NCBI GenBank assembly: GCA_016713035.1
Contig: JADJPW010000011.1
Coordinates: 1 to 64,000 of the forward strand
Direction: 5' to 3'
Length of the DNA: 64,000 bases
DNA from: Verrucomicrobiaceae bacterium
Lineage (GTDB): Bacteria > Verrucomicrobiota > Verrucomicrobiia > Verrucomicrobiales > Verrucomicrobiaceae
Shown one piece after another: positions 46,717 through 55,457 of the stretch; the stretch's first letter is position 1; each line of letters opens with the position of its first letter. The notes below the pieces were generated by a model. It made no database searches. It saw only the letters and a list, made by a program, of their open reading frames with translations, and was not told the origin of the DNA. The translations under genes and the position numbers were made by a program.

Positions 46717-47916
46717 TCATTTCACCAGTCCAGCGGCACCGACGGCCCAGATCTTCACCTTGGCGGCTGATCCTGCGGGCACTTTGCTGCCTGCGAAGTC
46801 GATACGCACGCGGTGCTGGCCTGGGGGCAAGTCCTCGGCCAGCGGCAAGCGGTTGGGACTGTTTTTCAAAGGCTGCGCTTTGCCGCCGTCGATGGAGAAG
46901 CTGGCGAAGGGTTCAGAGTCCTTGTCGATGTCGTATCCCACGAAGAGCAGCTTGCCCGCGAAGCCAAACTCAATGCTACCATCGGTCGAAGCGGGGCTTT
47001 CCCACCTGGTGTGGTCCGCGTTTTGGGTCCATCTGCTGTTTTGAGTGGGCTTCAAGTCGGTGCCTTGGGCATAGCGACAATTGGCAAAGAGGTCCGTGAT
47101 CATTGGCGCGGGGAGGTCCGCACGACTCGCGGTGGCGCTCGATTCGGGCTTGGCATTTACGTCATTGAGCAGCGCGATCAAAAGCTCGGAGGCGAGAATG
47201 TGTCCGGTGTCGTTCGGATGCACCACGTCGGCATACATCACCTCCCACACCGCGCGACCACTGTAAATCTCCGGCCACCAGGCATCGCGAAAGCTGACCA
47301 TCGGCAGATCATAATGACGGCCCAGCATGTGCTGCGTCTCCTGAGCGTTTTCGCCCTTCCGCTGCATGAAGAACAACTACACCAGGGCCGGCTGCTGCGG
47401 CTCGCGGAGGATCTGCCTCAGCACGCCCTCATAGCTGCCCCAGAACATCGGCACCGGGTGATTGTCGTTCACCGCATACTCCACGATGACGAGGTCTGGC
47501 TTCTTGCTCAGCACATCGCGTTGCACCCGCATGGCACCGTAGAGCGAGTTCGTGCCGCCGATGCCTGCATTCACAAAGCGCACCTTCGCCTTCGGAAAGG
47601 TCCGCGTGAACCAATCCGCCACCCGTGAGATGTAGCGATTCTTCGGCTCCTTTGTCTGCAACCCACCCGCCGTGATCGATCCCCCAATCGCCGCCACGCA
47701 AATCTCCTCCCCACGCCGCGCCTTCGCCATTACTGCTGCCAATCGGCTCACATCCCCTTGGGAGACAAGGCCTCGCTGCTTGATGGACGCCGTGGTCACA
47801 GGTGCCTCCGCGTGAACCACGGCAGTGAGTTGAAACGAGATGCCCGTGAGAAGGGCGAGGTAAAGGGGCGAGATGATTTTCATGAGAGAGAAAGAGGTGA
47901 GAAGAAAAGAGCGCAT
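46717..47916 (-). pseudogene. SGNH/GDSL hydrolase interrupted by an in-frame TAG
   Basis: One secreted protein of about 400 codons interrupted by a TAG at 47377-47379. It starts at 47916, overlapping the DUF1552 stop (TGATG). SGNH blocks: AAIGGSITAG, NAGIGGTNSLYG, VEYAVNDNHP, and on the other side of the stop DVVHPNDTGH with the catalytic Asp and His. The TAG replaces a codon in a hydrophobic strand (PALV-stop-LFFMQ); TTG to TAG would explain it by one change. Without the second part the catalytic His is lost. SGNH enzymes here usually deacetylate polysaccharides. Possibilities: a real nonsense mutation, a sequencing error, or suppression. Confidence 0.75.
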
Positions 47917-49193
47917 CAGACATCCCCAAGCACACCCTCACTCGCTCCGAACTGCTCGGTCTCGATGCCGGTTTGTTGCAACATGCGGACGAAGAGGTTG
48001 CTGAGCGGCGTGTTGTTTTTGAGGTCTTTGAGGACGTGGCCTTGATGCTTGTAGCCGCCGCCGGCGAGGATGATGGGGAGGTTCTCGCAGGTGTGGGCGG
48101 AGGCGTTGCTGAGGTTGCTGACGTTGAGGATGGAGGTGCTGTCGAAGAGGCTGGTGTTACCTTCCTTGGCCTGCTGCATGGTGGTGAGGAAGCGGCTGAG
48201 TTGCTTCAGCTCGGTCTCCTCGATCATGGCGAGTTGCTCGATCTTGGTTTCGTCTTTGCCGTGATGCGAGGCGTCGTGGTGAGCGAGGGTGAGGCCGTCG
48301 AGCTTGGCGCGTCCGGCATCGCCCATGGTGAGGAGGATGACGCGGGTGGAGTCGGTCTGGAAGGCGAGGCGTGTGATGTCGAACCAGAGGGTTTCGCGGG
48401 CGATGATTTCTTCGCCGCTCGGATCGGCTTTCGGTGCGGGGTAAGAGACGCTGGGTTTCGGGCGGTTCACCCAGGCTTCGGAGCGCAGGAGGTTTTGTTC
48501 GGTTTCGCGAATGGAGCTGAACATGAGTTCCAGTCGCTCGCGGTCTTCAGTGCCGAGTTTCTTGCCGAAGCTTTTCGCCTCGCTGCCGACTTGATCGAGG
48601 ATGCTGCGTCCAGTTTGGAGTCGGTGCGTTTCGGAGGCGACTTCATCGGCGCTGCCGTTGATGAAGAGTTGCTTGAAGACCTTGCTGGGGCTGCGCTCGC
48701 TGGGCACGGGCACGCCGCGATCGTTCCAGGAGAAGTTCCACTGCACGGGCGGGCCGATGACGAGGTTGCGATAGCGGGTGTCGGCTTTGATTCGTTCGGC
48801 GGCGTATTGATCGAGCGAGATGCCGTTGTCGTGCTTTTTGGCGGGCTCTTTGATGCGGTCCCAAGGCACGCCGGTGAAGAGTCCGGCCTCGCTGTGATGG
48901 TTGTTGTATTTGATGTGCGAGACACCGGAGAAAATCGTGAACTTGCCGCGATGCTCATCGAGATGCTTCAGGTAGCGCGTGCTCTCGTATTTCAAACCGG
49001 CGGTCTCTGGAAAAAGGAACGGTGCGTGCAGGCCGAGGTTGCGACCGATGAGCAGCAGTCGTTTCGGTGTGGCTGGCGCGGAGGCGCGGAGGCCGCGTGG
49101 AAGCATGGCGTCCAATGCGGGCAGGGCGAGGCTGACAGCTCCCGCTCTGAGGAAGTGACGGCGAACGATGGGTTGGCGGAGATTGATGTTCAT
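47916..49193 (-). CDS. DUF1552 family protein, Tat-exported
   Basis: 425 residues. Tat-like leader (VRRHFLRAGAVSLALPALDAM) then the DUF1552 pattern: GVSHIKYNNHHSEAGLFTGVP, ISLDQYAAERIKADTRYRN, LARE-type WFDITRLAFQTDSTRVILL, LTLAHHDASHHGKDETK, and NNTPLSNLFVRMLQQTG near the end. In PVC bacteria DUF1552 genes sit directly downstream of DUF1592 genes; the pair is thought to act in oxidative breakdown of complex carbohydrates, but no activity is established. A decayed copy of its 3' end lies at 56284-56367. Confidence 0.9.
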   Translation of the reverse strand: MNINLRQPIVRRHFLRAGAVSLALPALDAMLPRGLRASAPATPKRLLLIGRNLGLHAPFLFPETAGLKYESTRYLKHLDEHRGKFTIFSGVSHIKYNNHHSEAGLFTGVPWDRIKEPAKKHDNGISLDQYAAERIKADTRYRNLVIGPPVQWNFSWNDRGVPVPSERSPSKVFKQLFINGSADEVASETHRLQTGRSILDQVGSEAKSFGKKLGTEDRERLELMFSSIRETEQNLLRSEAWVNRPKPSVSYPAPKADPSGEEIIARETLWFDITRLAFQTDSTRVILLTMGDAGRAKLDGLTLAHHDASHHGKDETKIEQLAMIEETELKQLSRFLTTMQQAKEGNTSLFDSTSILNVSNLSNASAHTCENLPIILAGGGYKHQGHVLKDLKNNTPLSNLFVRMLQQTGIETEQFGASEGVLGDV

Positions 49194-49206
49194 GGTCAGA
49201 AAGTGA

Positions 49207-49241
49207 GTTCTTGGTTCCTGGTTCCTTGTTGTTGGTTCTTC
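49207..49241. repeat. degenerate heptamer tandem repeat between DUF1552 and DUF1592 genes
   Basis: Units GTTCTTG, GTTCCTG, GTTCCTT, GTTGTTG and GTTCTTC fill most of the 50-nt interval between the DUF1592 stop and the DUF1552 start. Same unit as 196-237 and 42328-42362. Confidence 0.7.
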
Positions 49242-49243
49242 GT

Positions 49244-51745
49244 TTATTTGTTCAGGAACGGGCGGCTATCGACGATGTGATGGATGAGGCTGCGGAGGCC
49301 GTAGTTTTCGGCGCGGAGGGACTTCACGATGGCGGCCACGTCATCGCGATCGGCAACCTGCACGCGTGCTCCGGTGGCGTAGATGAGGAGTTTTTCGGTG
49401 AGTGCTCGGGCGAGGCCGTCTTTGTCCTCCAGCAGCATGGTTTTATACTCGGTGACATTCGCGAAGGCGCGTCCGTCCGGCATGGTGTAGCCAGCTTCGA
49501 CGGCAGGTCCGCGATGGACTCGTTTCTTACTGGGCAGGATCTCGATGATGCCGCCGTTGCCACCTGCGCCGCGATAAAACTCGCGATAGCCGCCAATGAC
49601 ATCGAAGGTCTCCAGCGCAAAGCCCGGCGGATCGATCACGGTGTGGCAGCTCATGCACGCGGGCGTGTTGCGGTGCTTGGCGAGCTGGGCGCGGATGGTG
49701 GTGGCACCACGGATGTCGGGCTCGATCTTCGCCACGTCGCTCGGTGGTGCGGGCGGGATGATGCCGAGGATTTTTTCATTGATCCAGTTGCCGCGTAGGA
49801 TGGGCGAGGTCTTCGCGCCATCGGCGGTGACTTTGAGAATGCTCGACTGGGTCATGAATCCGCCGCGCTGGCTACCAGCGGGCAATTTCACCTTTCGCAA
49901 CTCATGGCCGATGATCTCGGGCAATCCGTAGAGCCAGCCGAGCGGTGCATTCAGGTAAGTCCAGTCGGACTGCACGCCTTCCAAGAGGCTGCGATTCTCG
50001 GTGACGAGGTCATGGAAAAAGAGCTGCGTTTCGCGCAAGGCGGAGTGCTGCAGCGCGTCGTCGAACTCGGGATACAAAAGGCCGTCAGGCGAGGTGGCGT
50101 CGATCTTTTTGAGGTCCAGCCATTGATCGACGAAGGACTTCTCGAAGCGTGCGGATCGCGGATCGCGCAGCAGTCGCTCGACCTGCGCATGGCGCTCTTT
50201 GGCTTGCGAGAGATCGGCTTTGATGAGTGCTTCATCGGGCGGGCCGTTCCAGAGGAAATAGGCGAGGCGATTGGCGAGCGCGGGAGCATCCAGCGGCCCG
50301 GGTGTTTCTTCATGCAGGAGGAAGTGTGGTGAGCAAAGGATCGCCTTGTAGCCATCGAGCATGGCTTGATGAAAAGGCACGCTCGCATCCAGTGCCTTCA
50401 GCACGCGTGCGACATACGGCGCGGCGATTTCCTCCGTCACAGGGCGACGAAAGGCCTTTGGCAAGAAGCGCCGGATCAGCCTTTCCGCGTCCTCTTTGGG
50501 CTTGGCGGAAAAGGGTCGCGATGGATTGGGTGCCCCTTTGAACGCAGGCACGCCGGTGATCTCCGAGAGCGAACGCAGCGGCAAGTTATCAAACAACTCG
50601 ACATAACCCTGCGATGGCCAACCGCCCACGCTGCCATCGCTTTTGAGCGGACCTTCGATCTCCACTTTCTGGATCACGAGCGCCTGCTTCGTCCAGCGCT
50701 CGCCTTTGCGGGCGACTGGGAATAGATAATCACGGCCGTAGAGCGTGGGGCCGAAGATATTGATCTGCTCCTCGCGCTGGAGATCGGCTTCCATCGTGAC
50801 GGTGCGCATCTCCGTCTCGGAAAGATCGCGCATGTCCAGCAGGTCGGGCGCATCCGGCTTGGATGACTGATGACTGTGAACGCCGATGGCGATGGGCATG
50901 GGCTTGCCGCCGTTGTTGCGAGCCTGCGCCGTGATGCGGATGCGATACCTGCCGCTCAACGGTGCCCATGGTCCCATGATGACCGTGTAAGGATAAAACA
51001 TCTGCGAGGTGAGCACGAAGTTGTTACCCTCCACCCAGTTCCCGTAGTTGGTGAAGGTCTTCTCGTTTCCTTTGAAATACTTGAGGCCATCCTGCGAGTA
51101 GCGCAGACCGCCCGCATGATAAATCGCATCCGCGAGCGCTTTGTCGGCTGCTTCCTGATAACGGGCGAAGTGGGTGGCGGAGAGTGTGAGGCCTTCGCCC
51201 ACCTTGTCAAAACCCGCCGTCACCGCGTCATCGGGGAAGAGGCCCTTTAGATCGCACTTGATGTGCAGCAAATCGCAGACGGTCGTTTCATACTCCGTGC
51301 GTGTCATCCGCCGCACCGGACCGCGACCTTCCTTTTGCTGCACAGCGAGAGATGCTGACTTCAGGCTTTGAGAAAGCTCCGCCAACCAAGCCGTCTTCTC
51401 CATGGCATCCGGCTGGCGTTTGTTCTTCGGCGGCATCTCGCCTGCGGCCACCCGGTCATGGATGTGCTCCCAGGTCAGCGCATTGGCGTGCTTCGTCGGC
51501 TCAAAGGCGAGATCGTCGAGATTCAGGCCGCCTTTGTGCGTTTCGCTGTCATGGCAGTCGATGCAGTTGGCATCGAGGAAAGGCTTCGTCAGCGATGGAG
51601 CGGTCCACGCGGGTGAGGCGAGCAGGAGGAGAACAAAACTGCGGAGTCGATAGCGCCACGACTCCCACGCCGACACCCAAAACAGCTGCATGATCGGCCG
51701 ATGATTCAGCGGCAGAGTGTGGGAAAAAGGAAGGGGGGAGTCCAT
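49244..51745 (-). CDS. DUF1592 (planctomycete-type cytochrome) protein with an ECF-derived N-terminus
   Basis: About 833 residues. Haem-binding N-terminal segment DANCIDCHDSETHKGGLNLDD, then DUF1587/1592/1588/1585-type segments ending TDEG-like IVKSLRAENYGLRSLI. The protein is exported; a signal-peptide core (SFVLLLLASPAWTA) lies near residue 45. The start is ambiguous. The ATG at 51745 keeps the block spacing shared with the ECF gene at 57912, and its first about 33 codons resemble that ECF protein's N-terminus (HRPIMQLFWVS against HQQFMRLFLES). An internal ATG at 51691 gives a cleaner signal peptide. The 5' end therefore seems to have been donated by a sigma gene. Confidence 0.85.
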   Translation of the reverse strand: MDSPLPFSHTLPLNHRPIMQLFWVSAWESWRYRLRSFVLLLLASPAWTAPSLTKPFLDANCIDCHDSETHKGGLNLDDLAFEPTKHANALTWEHIHDRVAAGEMPPKNKRQPDAMEKTAWLAELSQSLKSASLAVQQKEGRGPVRRMTRTEYETTVCDLLHIKCDLKGLFPDDAVTAGFDKVGEGLTLSATHFARYQEAADKALADAIYHAGGLRYSQDGLKYFKGNEKTFTNYGNWVEGNNFVLTSQMFYPYTVIMGPWAPLSGRYRIRITAQARNNGGKPMPIAIGVHSHQSSKPDAPDLLDMRDLSETEMRTVTMEADLQREEQINIFGPTLYGRDYLFPVARKGERWTKQALVIQKVEIEGPLKSDGSVGGWPSQGYVELFDNLPLRSLSEITGVPAFKGAPNPSRPFSAKPKEDAERLIRRFLPKAFRRPVTEEIAAPYVARVLKALDASVPFHQAMLDGYKAILCSPHFLLHEETPGPLDAPALANRLAYFLWNGPPDEALIKADLSQAKERHAQVERLLRDPRSARFEKSFVDQWLDLKKIDATSPDGLLYPEFDDALQHSALRETQLFFHDLVTENRSLLEGVQSDWTYLNAPLGWLYGLPEIIGHELRKVKLPAGSQRGGFMTQSSILKVTADGAKTSPILRGNWINEKILGIIPPAPPSDVAKIEPDIRGATTIRAQLAKHRNTPACMSCHTVIDPPGFALETFDVIGGYREFYRGAGGNGGIIEILPSKKRVHRGPAVEAGYTMPDGRAFANVTEYKTMLLEDKDGLARALTEKLLIYATGARVQVADRDDVAAIVKSLRAENYGLRSLIHHIVDSRPFLNK

Positions 51746-51754
51746 GTGTCTGAC

Positions 51755-51783
51755 CTCTGCCGACACAGGCCCCATTTGGACAT
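51755..51783 (-). promoter_or_regulatory. conserved two-block element upstream of the DUF1592 gene
   Basis: On the minus strand ATGTCCAAA (51783-51775), an 11-nt spacer, TCGGCAGAG (51763-51755), then 7 nt and ACATGGACT with the ATG at 51745. The same blocks and spacings precede the ECF sigma gene at 57922-57950. Spacers are diverged while blocks are identical, which suggests constraint, either as promoter boxes of the ECF regulon or as a box plus ribosome site. Confidence 0.6.
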
Positions 51784-52020
51784 TTATTTTGTCCCCAAGG
51801 TGAGGTGAGGCATCGTCACTTCTACCGCAGAAGTGAATCCATACTCCAGCTTGCCAATGTATTCGCGGCTGATGCCGTTCTTACGAGCCAGACCGCATTT
51901 GCTTAAGCCACCGCGTTCCCGCAGCTCCAGAAGGCTGCGCGGCAGCCGCTCGCCGATGCGCTTGGCATAGTCATGAGCGTCGTGGGGCAGTGCTGCGCGG
52001 CGGGCGTGGTTGTTGATCAC
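51784..52020 (-). CDS. short XRE-type HTH protein, possibly 3'-truncated
   Basis: 78 residues from a GTG at 52020. A helix-turn-helix is visible (SLLELRERGGLSKCGLARKNG, then ISREYIGKLEYG), the phage Cro/cI-like class. The usual continuation of this family after the recognition helix is missing: the frame ends at a TAA that abuts the conserved ATGTCCAAA block. It may be truncated by the event that brought the ECF-like leader, or the end may be genuine. Function: DNA binding, target unknown. Confidence 0.45.
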   Translation of the reverse strand: MINNHARRAALPHDAHDYAKRIGERLPRSLLELRERGGLSKCGLARKNGISREYIGKLEYGFTSAVEVTMPHLTLGTK

Positions 52021-52085
52021 GAGGACACGAAAATATCGACCTTCTCGTCAGCCTCATTTCGAGTTGAGCGGGTGCTCGGGCTCCT

Positions 52086-53906
52086 TCAGGGGGCGGGGAG
52101 TTTGATTATCGTGGTGCGTGGCTTGTCGGCTCCAAGATCCACGGTCAGGGTTCGCAGGCCTGACGGTGTGCGAATACTGATTTCGTAGATGCCGAAGAAT
52201 CCTCGAAAGGAGACGCCCCCCTTCTCATCCGATTTTACCTGCTCCTCGGTGTGCCATTGGTTGCAAATGAGGTCACGCCAGACTTTCGCCGCTGGCTTTT
52301 CACTCCAGTCTTTCCGCCAGAGGGCCGTTGCAGGCTTCCAATGAGCACCCTCCCAGAATCCCCACAGGACGAAGCCGGTGTAGGCTGGATGGCTGAAGGC
52401 CATGGTGAGCGCATCACGCGTAAAGTCGGCGGCCAGCGCTTCGTCGCCGCTGGTGTCCACATCGAACTCGGTGATTTGCAGTGCTGGCACGAGCTGAGCA
52501 AAGCGCTCCGAGTTTGCGAGCATCTCCTCCGGTGAAGGAAGGTAGCTGAAGTGAAAATGGGCCTGATTCCCTAAACCAGCAGGCTTCACGCCGCTGGCGA
52601 GGAGTTTCTGGATGATCTGAAAATACTCCTCCTGCTGGCGACCGGGACGGAAGACCTGATCTTCATTGATCCACAGCGGCAGTGCGGTGAGCCGCTCCGC
52701 CTCGCGGAAGACCTCCGCATAGAAGGCGTCTCCGAGCACGGTATCGATGGTGCTTTGAGGCTCCCATCCGGCTGGATGATTCAGGGCGTCCCATTCGGTG
52801 ACGTGCTGCTCCATGGCGGGGACGATGTCGCGCATGTGGGCCAGCACCCCCTCACGGATGGCCTGGGGTTGGTCCTTGAGCTTCTCCGACCACTGCTCAA
52901 ACGGTCCCCAGCACAGGTAATGCCCGCGCACGCTGAAATGTCGCCCGGCTAGCCAAGTGAGCGATTGATCGAGCCAGGCCCTGCGATAGCCCAGGCTGCC
53001 GGTATTGTCTTTGGCACTCTGCCACGGTCCGCGCTTCATCTCGTTTTCAAAAACGACCCGGCTGAAGCATTCGTCCACGATGGCCCGGTAGCGTTCTCCG
53101 TCAGTCGATGTGTCACAAAGCTGTTTTGCCGTCACCACGGTGCCAAAGCCGAAGGAGTGCCGCTTCAGACGGACATCCACTGGGGTATCCGTGATGGCCT
53201 TGCCCTCGTGATCGCGCAGCGTGATGGAAAAAGTGGCCTTGCGGTTCTTTTCGATGCGTTCATGCGCCGCCTTCCGCCACGTGGCGTCAGGCTCCCGACC
53301 TGCATAAGTGAAACGTGGCTGGGGCAGCTTTTGCAGGGGAAAAGCCGGTCCATAGTTCAGCAGGCGCAGCCCGCCGATGTCCACTTTTTGCGCCTCGCCG
53401 CCGAGATGGATGGAGACGGCGCATTTGCCCTCCGGCCCCTCGTCGCTCGCAGTGAAGGGCAGGACGACTGGTTGCCATTGAGTCCCTGCCCGGAAAAGGG
53501 TGCTGCCGAGTTTTGGAAATTTCGGCGGCTTGTGTGCTTCCACCGAGGCGAAACCCGAGGCTGCACCCTCCACAGCGCGGGCATAAAAAACAAGCAGGCA
53601 GGCGTCCCCCTTTGCAATGGCACCGCGCACGTCGGAGACGACCTGCACACTCCATGAGTTCGCCGGGCGTTGTTTGACATGAACACGCCAGAACTCAGCC
53701 CAAGGCACGTCACCCACCCGCTGAATCTCGAACGTCGCAACACTGCCGTCCTTGGGCGCGGACACTTTCGACCCAGCTAGATTGCCTGATGGGAGCAAGT
53801 CGTGACCGCCGAGAGGAAAATCAATACCAAGCTCCGCCGCGTGGGCCTGTGCGGCACCTAGCAAAAGTGCGAGGACCAAAGGACGCCAAATAGAATGCGG
53901 CTTCAT
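52086..53906 (-). CDS. GH10-like protein with an altered catalytic acid/base site
   Basis: 606 residues from the ATG at 53906. Signal peptide, a CBM4_9-like beta region (residues about 25-200), then a GH10-like barrel (RHSFGFGTVVTAKQL, FENEMKRGPWQ, RGHYLCWGP). The nucleophile position is E480 in ITEFDVDTSGDEALA, but the acid/base motif normally WDxxNE reads WDALNHP (residues 372-378), with His in place of Glu. It is located 14 nt after xylA on the same strand and so is likely in the xylose operon. Either the protein has lost xylanase activity and binds xylan, or catalysis uses another residue. Confidence 0.75.
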   Translation of the reverse strand: MKPHSIWRPLVLALLLGAAQAHAAELGIDFPLGGHDLLPSGNLAGSKVSAPKDGSVATFEIQRVGDVPWAEFWRVHVKQRPANSWSVQVVSDVRGAIAKGDACLLVFYARAVEGAASGFASVEAHKPPKFPKLGSTLFRAGTQWQPVVLPFTASDEGPEGKCAVSIHLGGEAQKVDIGGLRLLNYGPAFPLQKLPQPRFTYAGREPDATWRKAAHERIEKNRKATFSITLRDHEGKAITDTPVDVRLKRHSFGFGTVVTAKQLCDTSTDGERYRAIVDECFSRVVFENEMKRGPWQSAKDNTGSLGYRRAWLDQSLTWLAGRHFSVRGHYLCWGPFEQWSEKLKDQPQAIREGVLAHMRDIVPAMEQHVTEWDALNHPAGWEPQSTIDTVLGDAFYAEVFREAERLTALPLWINEDQVFRPGRQQEEYFQIIQKLLASGVKPAGLGNQAHFHFSYLPSPEEMLANSERFAQLVPALQITEFDVDTSGDEALAADFTRDALTMAFSHPAYTGFVLWGFWEGAHWKPATALWRKDWSEKPAAKVWRDLICNQWHTEEQVKSDEKGGVSFRGFFGIYEISIRTPSGLRTLTVDLGADKPRTTIIKLPAP

Positions 53907-53920
53907 GATTCGTGCTCCAT

Positions 53921-55237
53921 TCAATCCATGTAGTCGTTGATCAGATTCTCCAGCATCTCCTGGCGTCCGCTCGTGGGAATCACGCGGCCAACTGTGAGGG
54001 CGTGCTTCTCCAGTGTCTCAAACGTGGCCTTGCCAGAGGTGATGGTCTCACCAATACCAGAGTTGAAGGTCGCGTAACGGGCTTTTACGAAACCGTCGAG
54101 TTCGCCATCCGCCACAATGCGGTGGGCAATTTTCAGACCGCGAGCAAAGGCGTCCATGCCACCGACATGGGCGTGGAAGATGTCCACCACCTCGTGGCTC
54201 TCGCGTCGAACCTTGGCGTCAAAATTCAGCCCTCCTGTGGTGAAACCGCCTGCGCGGAGAAGCTGCAGCATCATCTGCGTGGTCATGTAAACATTCGTTG
54301 GGAACTGGTCGGTATCCCAGCCGACGAGTTCGTCGCCGGTATTGGCGTCGATGCTGCCCAAGGCCCCCGCGTTGGCCGCAACGGCGAGTTCGTGCTCGAC
54401 TCGATGCAGCGCGAGCGTCGCATGATTGGTCTCGATGTTGAGCTTGAAATGTTCGAGCAGGTTGAACTCACGGAGGAAGTTCAAACACGCAGCCGCGTCG
54501 CTATCGTACTGATGCGTCGAGGGCTCACGTGGCTTGGGTTGAATGTAGAACTGCCCTTTGAAGCCGATCTTCTTTTTGTAGTCCACGGCCATGTGCAGGA
54601 AGTGGGCGAGGTTCGACACCTCACGCTTCATGTCGGTGTTGAGCAACGTCGCGTAGCCTTCACGACCACCCCAGAACGTGTAGCCCTCACCACCGAGACG
54701 ATGTGTGACCTCCATCGCCTTCTTCACCTGTGCTGCGGCGATAGCATACACGTCCGCATTCGGGCTAGTGGCCGCCCCGTGCATGTAACGCGGGTGGGCA
54801 AAAAGACAGGCGGTGCCCCAGAGGAGCTTGATGCCTGTCTGCTCTTGAAGCCCTTTGAGATGATCTGCTACGGCATCCAGTGCATCACTGCTGGCCTGAA
54901 GATCATCAAGCTCGGGAGCGACATCGCGGTCATGGAAGCAGTAAAAGCCCAAGCCCAGCTTCTGCATCATCTCAAAGCCAGCATCGGCCACACGCTTTGC
55001 GTTTTCGACACTGTCGCCGCCATCATCCCAGGGACGCTGGCGTGTGCCCGCACCAAAGGGGTCGGAAGAAGTCCCCTTCAAAGCATGCCAATACGCGAGC
55101 GAGAAGCGCAGGTGCTCACGCATGGTCTTGTTGCCCACCACTTCATCTGGATTGTAGTGACGGAATGCGAGGCGGTTCTTGGTCTTTGGCCCTTCATAGA
55201 CGATGGCCTTGATGTCGGGAAAGTGTTCGTGACTCAT
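53921..55237 (-). CDS. xylA: xylose isomerase
   Basis: 438 residues from the ATG at 55237, which is preceded by AAGGA at about 7-nt spacing; an ATG at 55273 would add 12 residues. XylA interconverts D-xylose and D-xylulose in the cytoplasm with two divalent metals. Diagnostic residues are present: H102 and D105 in FYCFHDRD, NIETNHATLALH and GSIDANTGD, DTDQFP. It is separated by 220 nt from a divergent PAS-AraC regulator. The GH10-like gene follows after 14 nt, matching a xylan-use operon. Confidence 0.95.
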   Translation of the reverse strand: MSHEHFPDIKAIVYEGPKTKNRLAFRHYNPDEVVGNKTMREHLRFSLAYWHALKGTSSDPFGAGTRQRPWDDGGDSVENAKRVADAGFEMMQKLGLGFYCFHDRDVAPELDDLQASSDALDAVADHLKGLQEQTGIKLLWGTACLFAHPRYMHGAATSPNADVYAIAAAQVKKAMEVTHRLGGEGYTFWGGREGYATLLNTDMKREVSNLAHFLHMAVDYKKKIGFKGQFYIQPKPREPSTHQYDSDAAACLNFLREFNLLEHFKLNIETNHATLALHRVEHELAVAANAGALGSIDANTGDELVGWDTDQFPTNVYMTTQMMLQLLRAGGFTTGGLNFDAKVRRESHEVVDIFHAHVGGMDAFARGLKIAHRIVADGELDGFVKARYATFNSGIGETITSGKATFETLEKHALTVGRVIPTSGRQEMLENLINDYMD

Positions 55238-55457
55238 CGCGGAGTCCTTGGCGTGGGTGAGTATGTTTTGCATGGCAAAGTGGCGTGCGTATGGGTGATT
55301 CGTGGCTGGTTTTGAAAATCTGCGCCGCTTGGTCACCGACCGGGACAAAAGACTCGGTTCAGAATAGCGGTCTGAGTGTGATAAACTTGCTCCGATCCTA
55401 GCCTGATCTGCTCCCAATGTTTAGAGACAGGCCGCCATTCTTTGTTAAAATCCGGCC
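55238..55457. promoter_or_regulatory. divergent control region of xylA and the AraC regulator
   Basis: 220 nt between divergent starts of xylA and the PAS-AraC gene, the natural place for the regulator's binding site and both promoters. The stretch is AT-richer than its neighbours, with ttttgaaaatc at 55308 and taaacttgc at 55383. No precise operator could be defined by eye. Confidence 0.5.

Noticed and set aside
45282..47099. Long plus-strand open frame of 605 codons
   Set aside because: It runs across the complement of the beta-helix gene and half of the SGNH gene and has no recognisable features.
47973..49280. Plus-strand frame of 435 codons
   Set aside because: Shadow of the DUF1552 gene; low-complexity acidic composition without motifs.
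53912..55315. Plus-strand frame of 467 codons
   Set aside because: Antisense to xylA, which is unambiguous.
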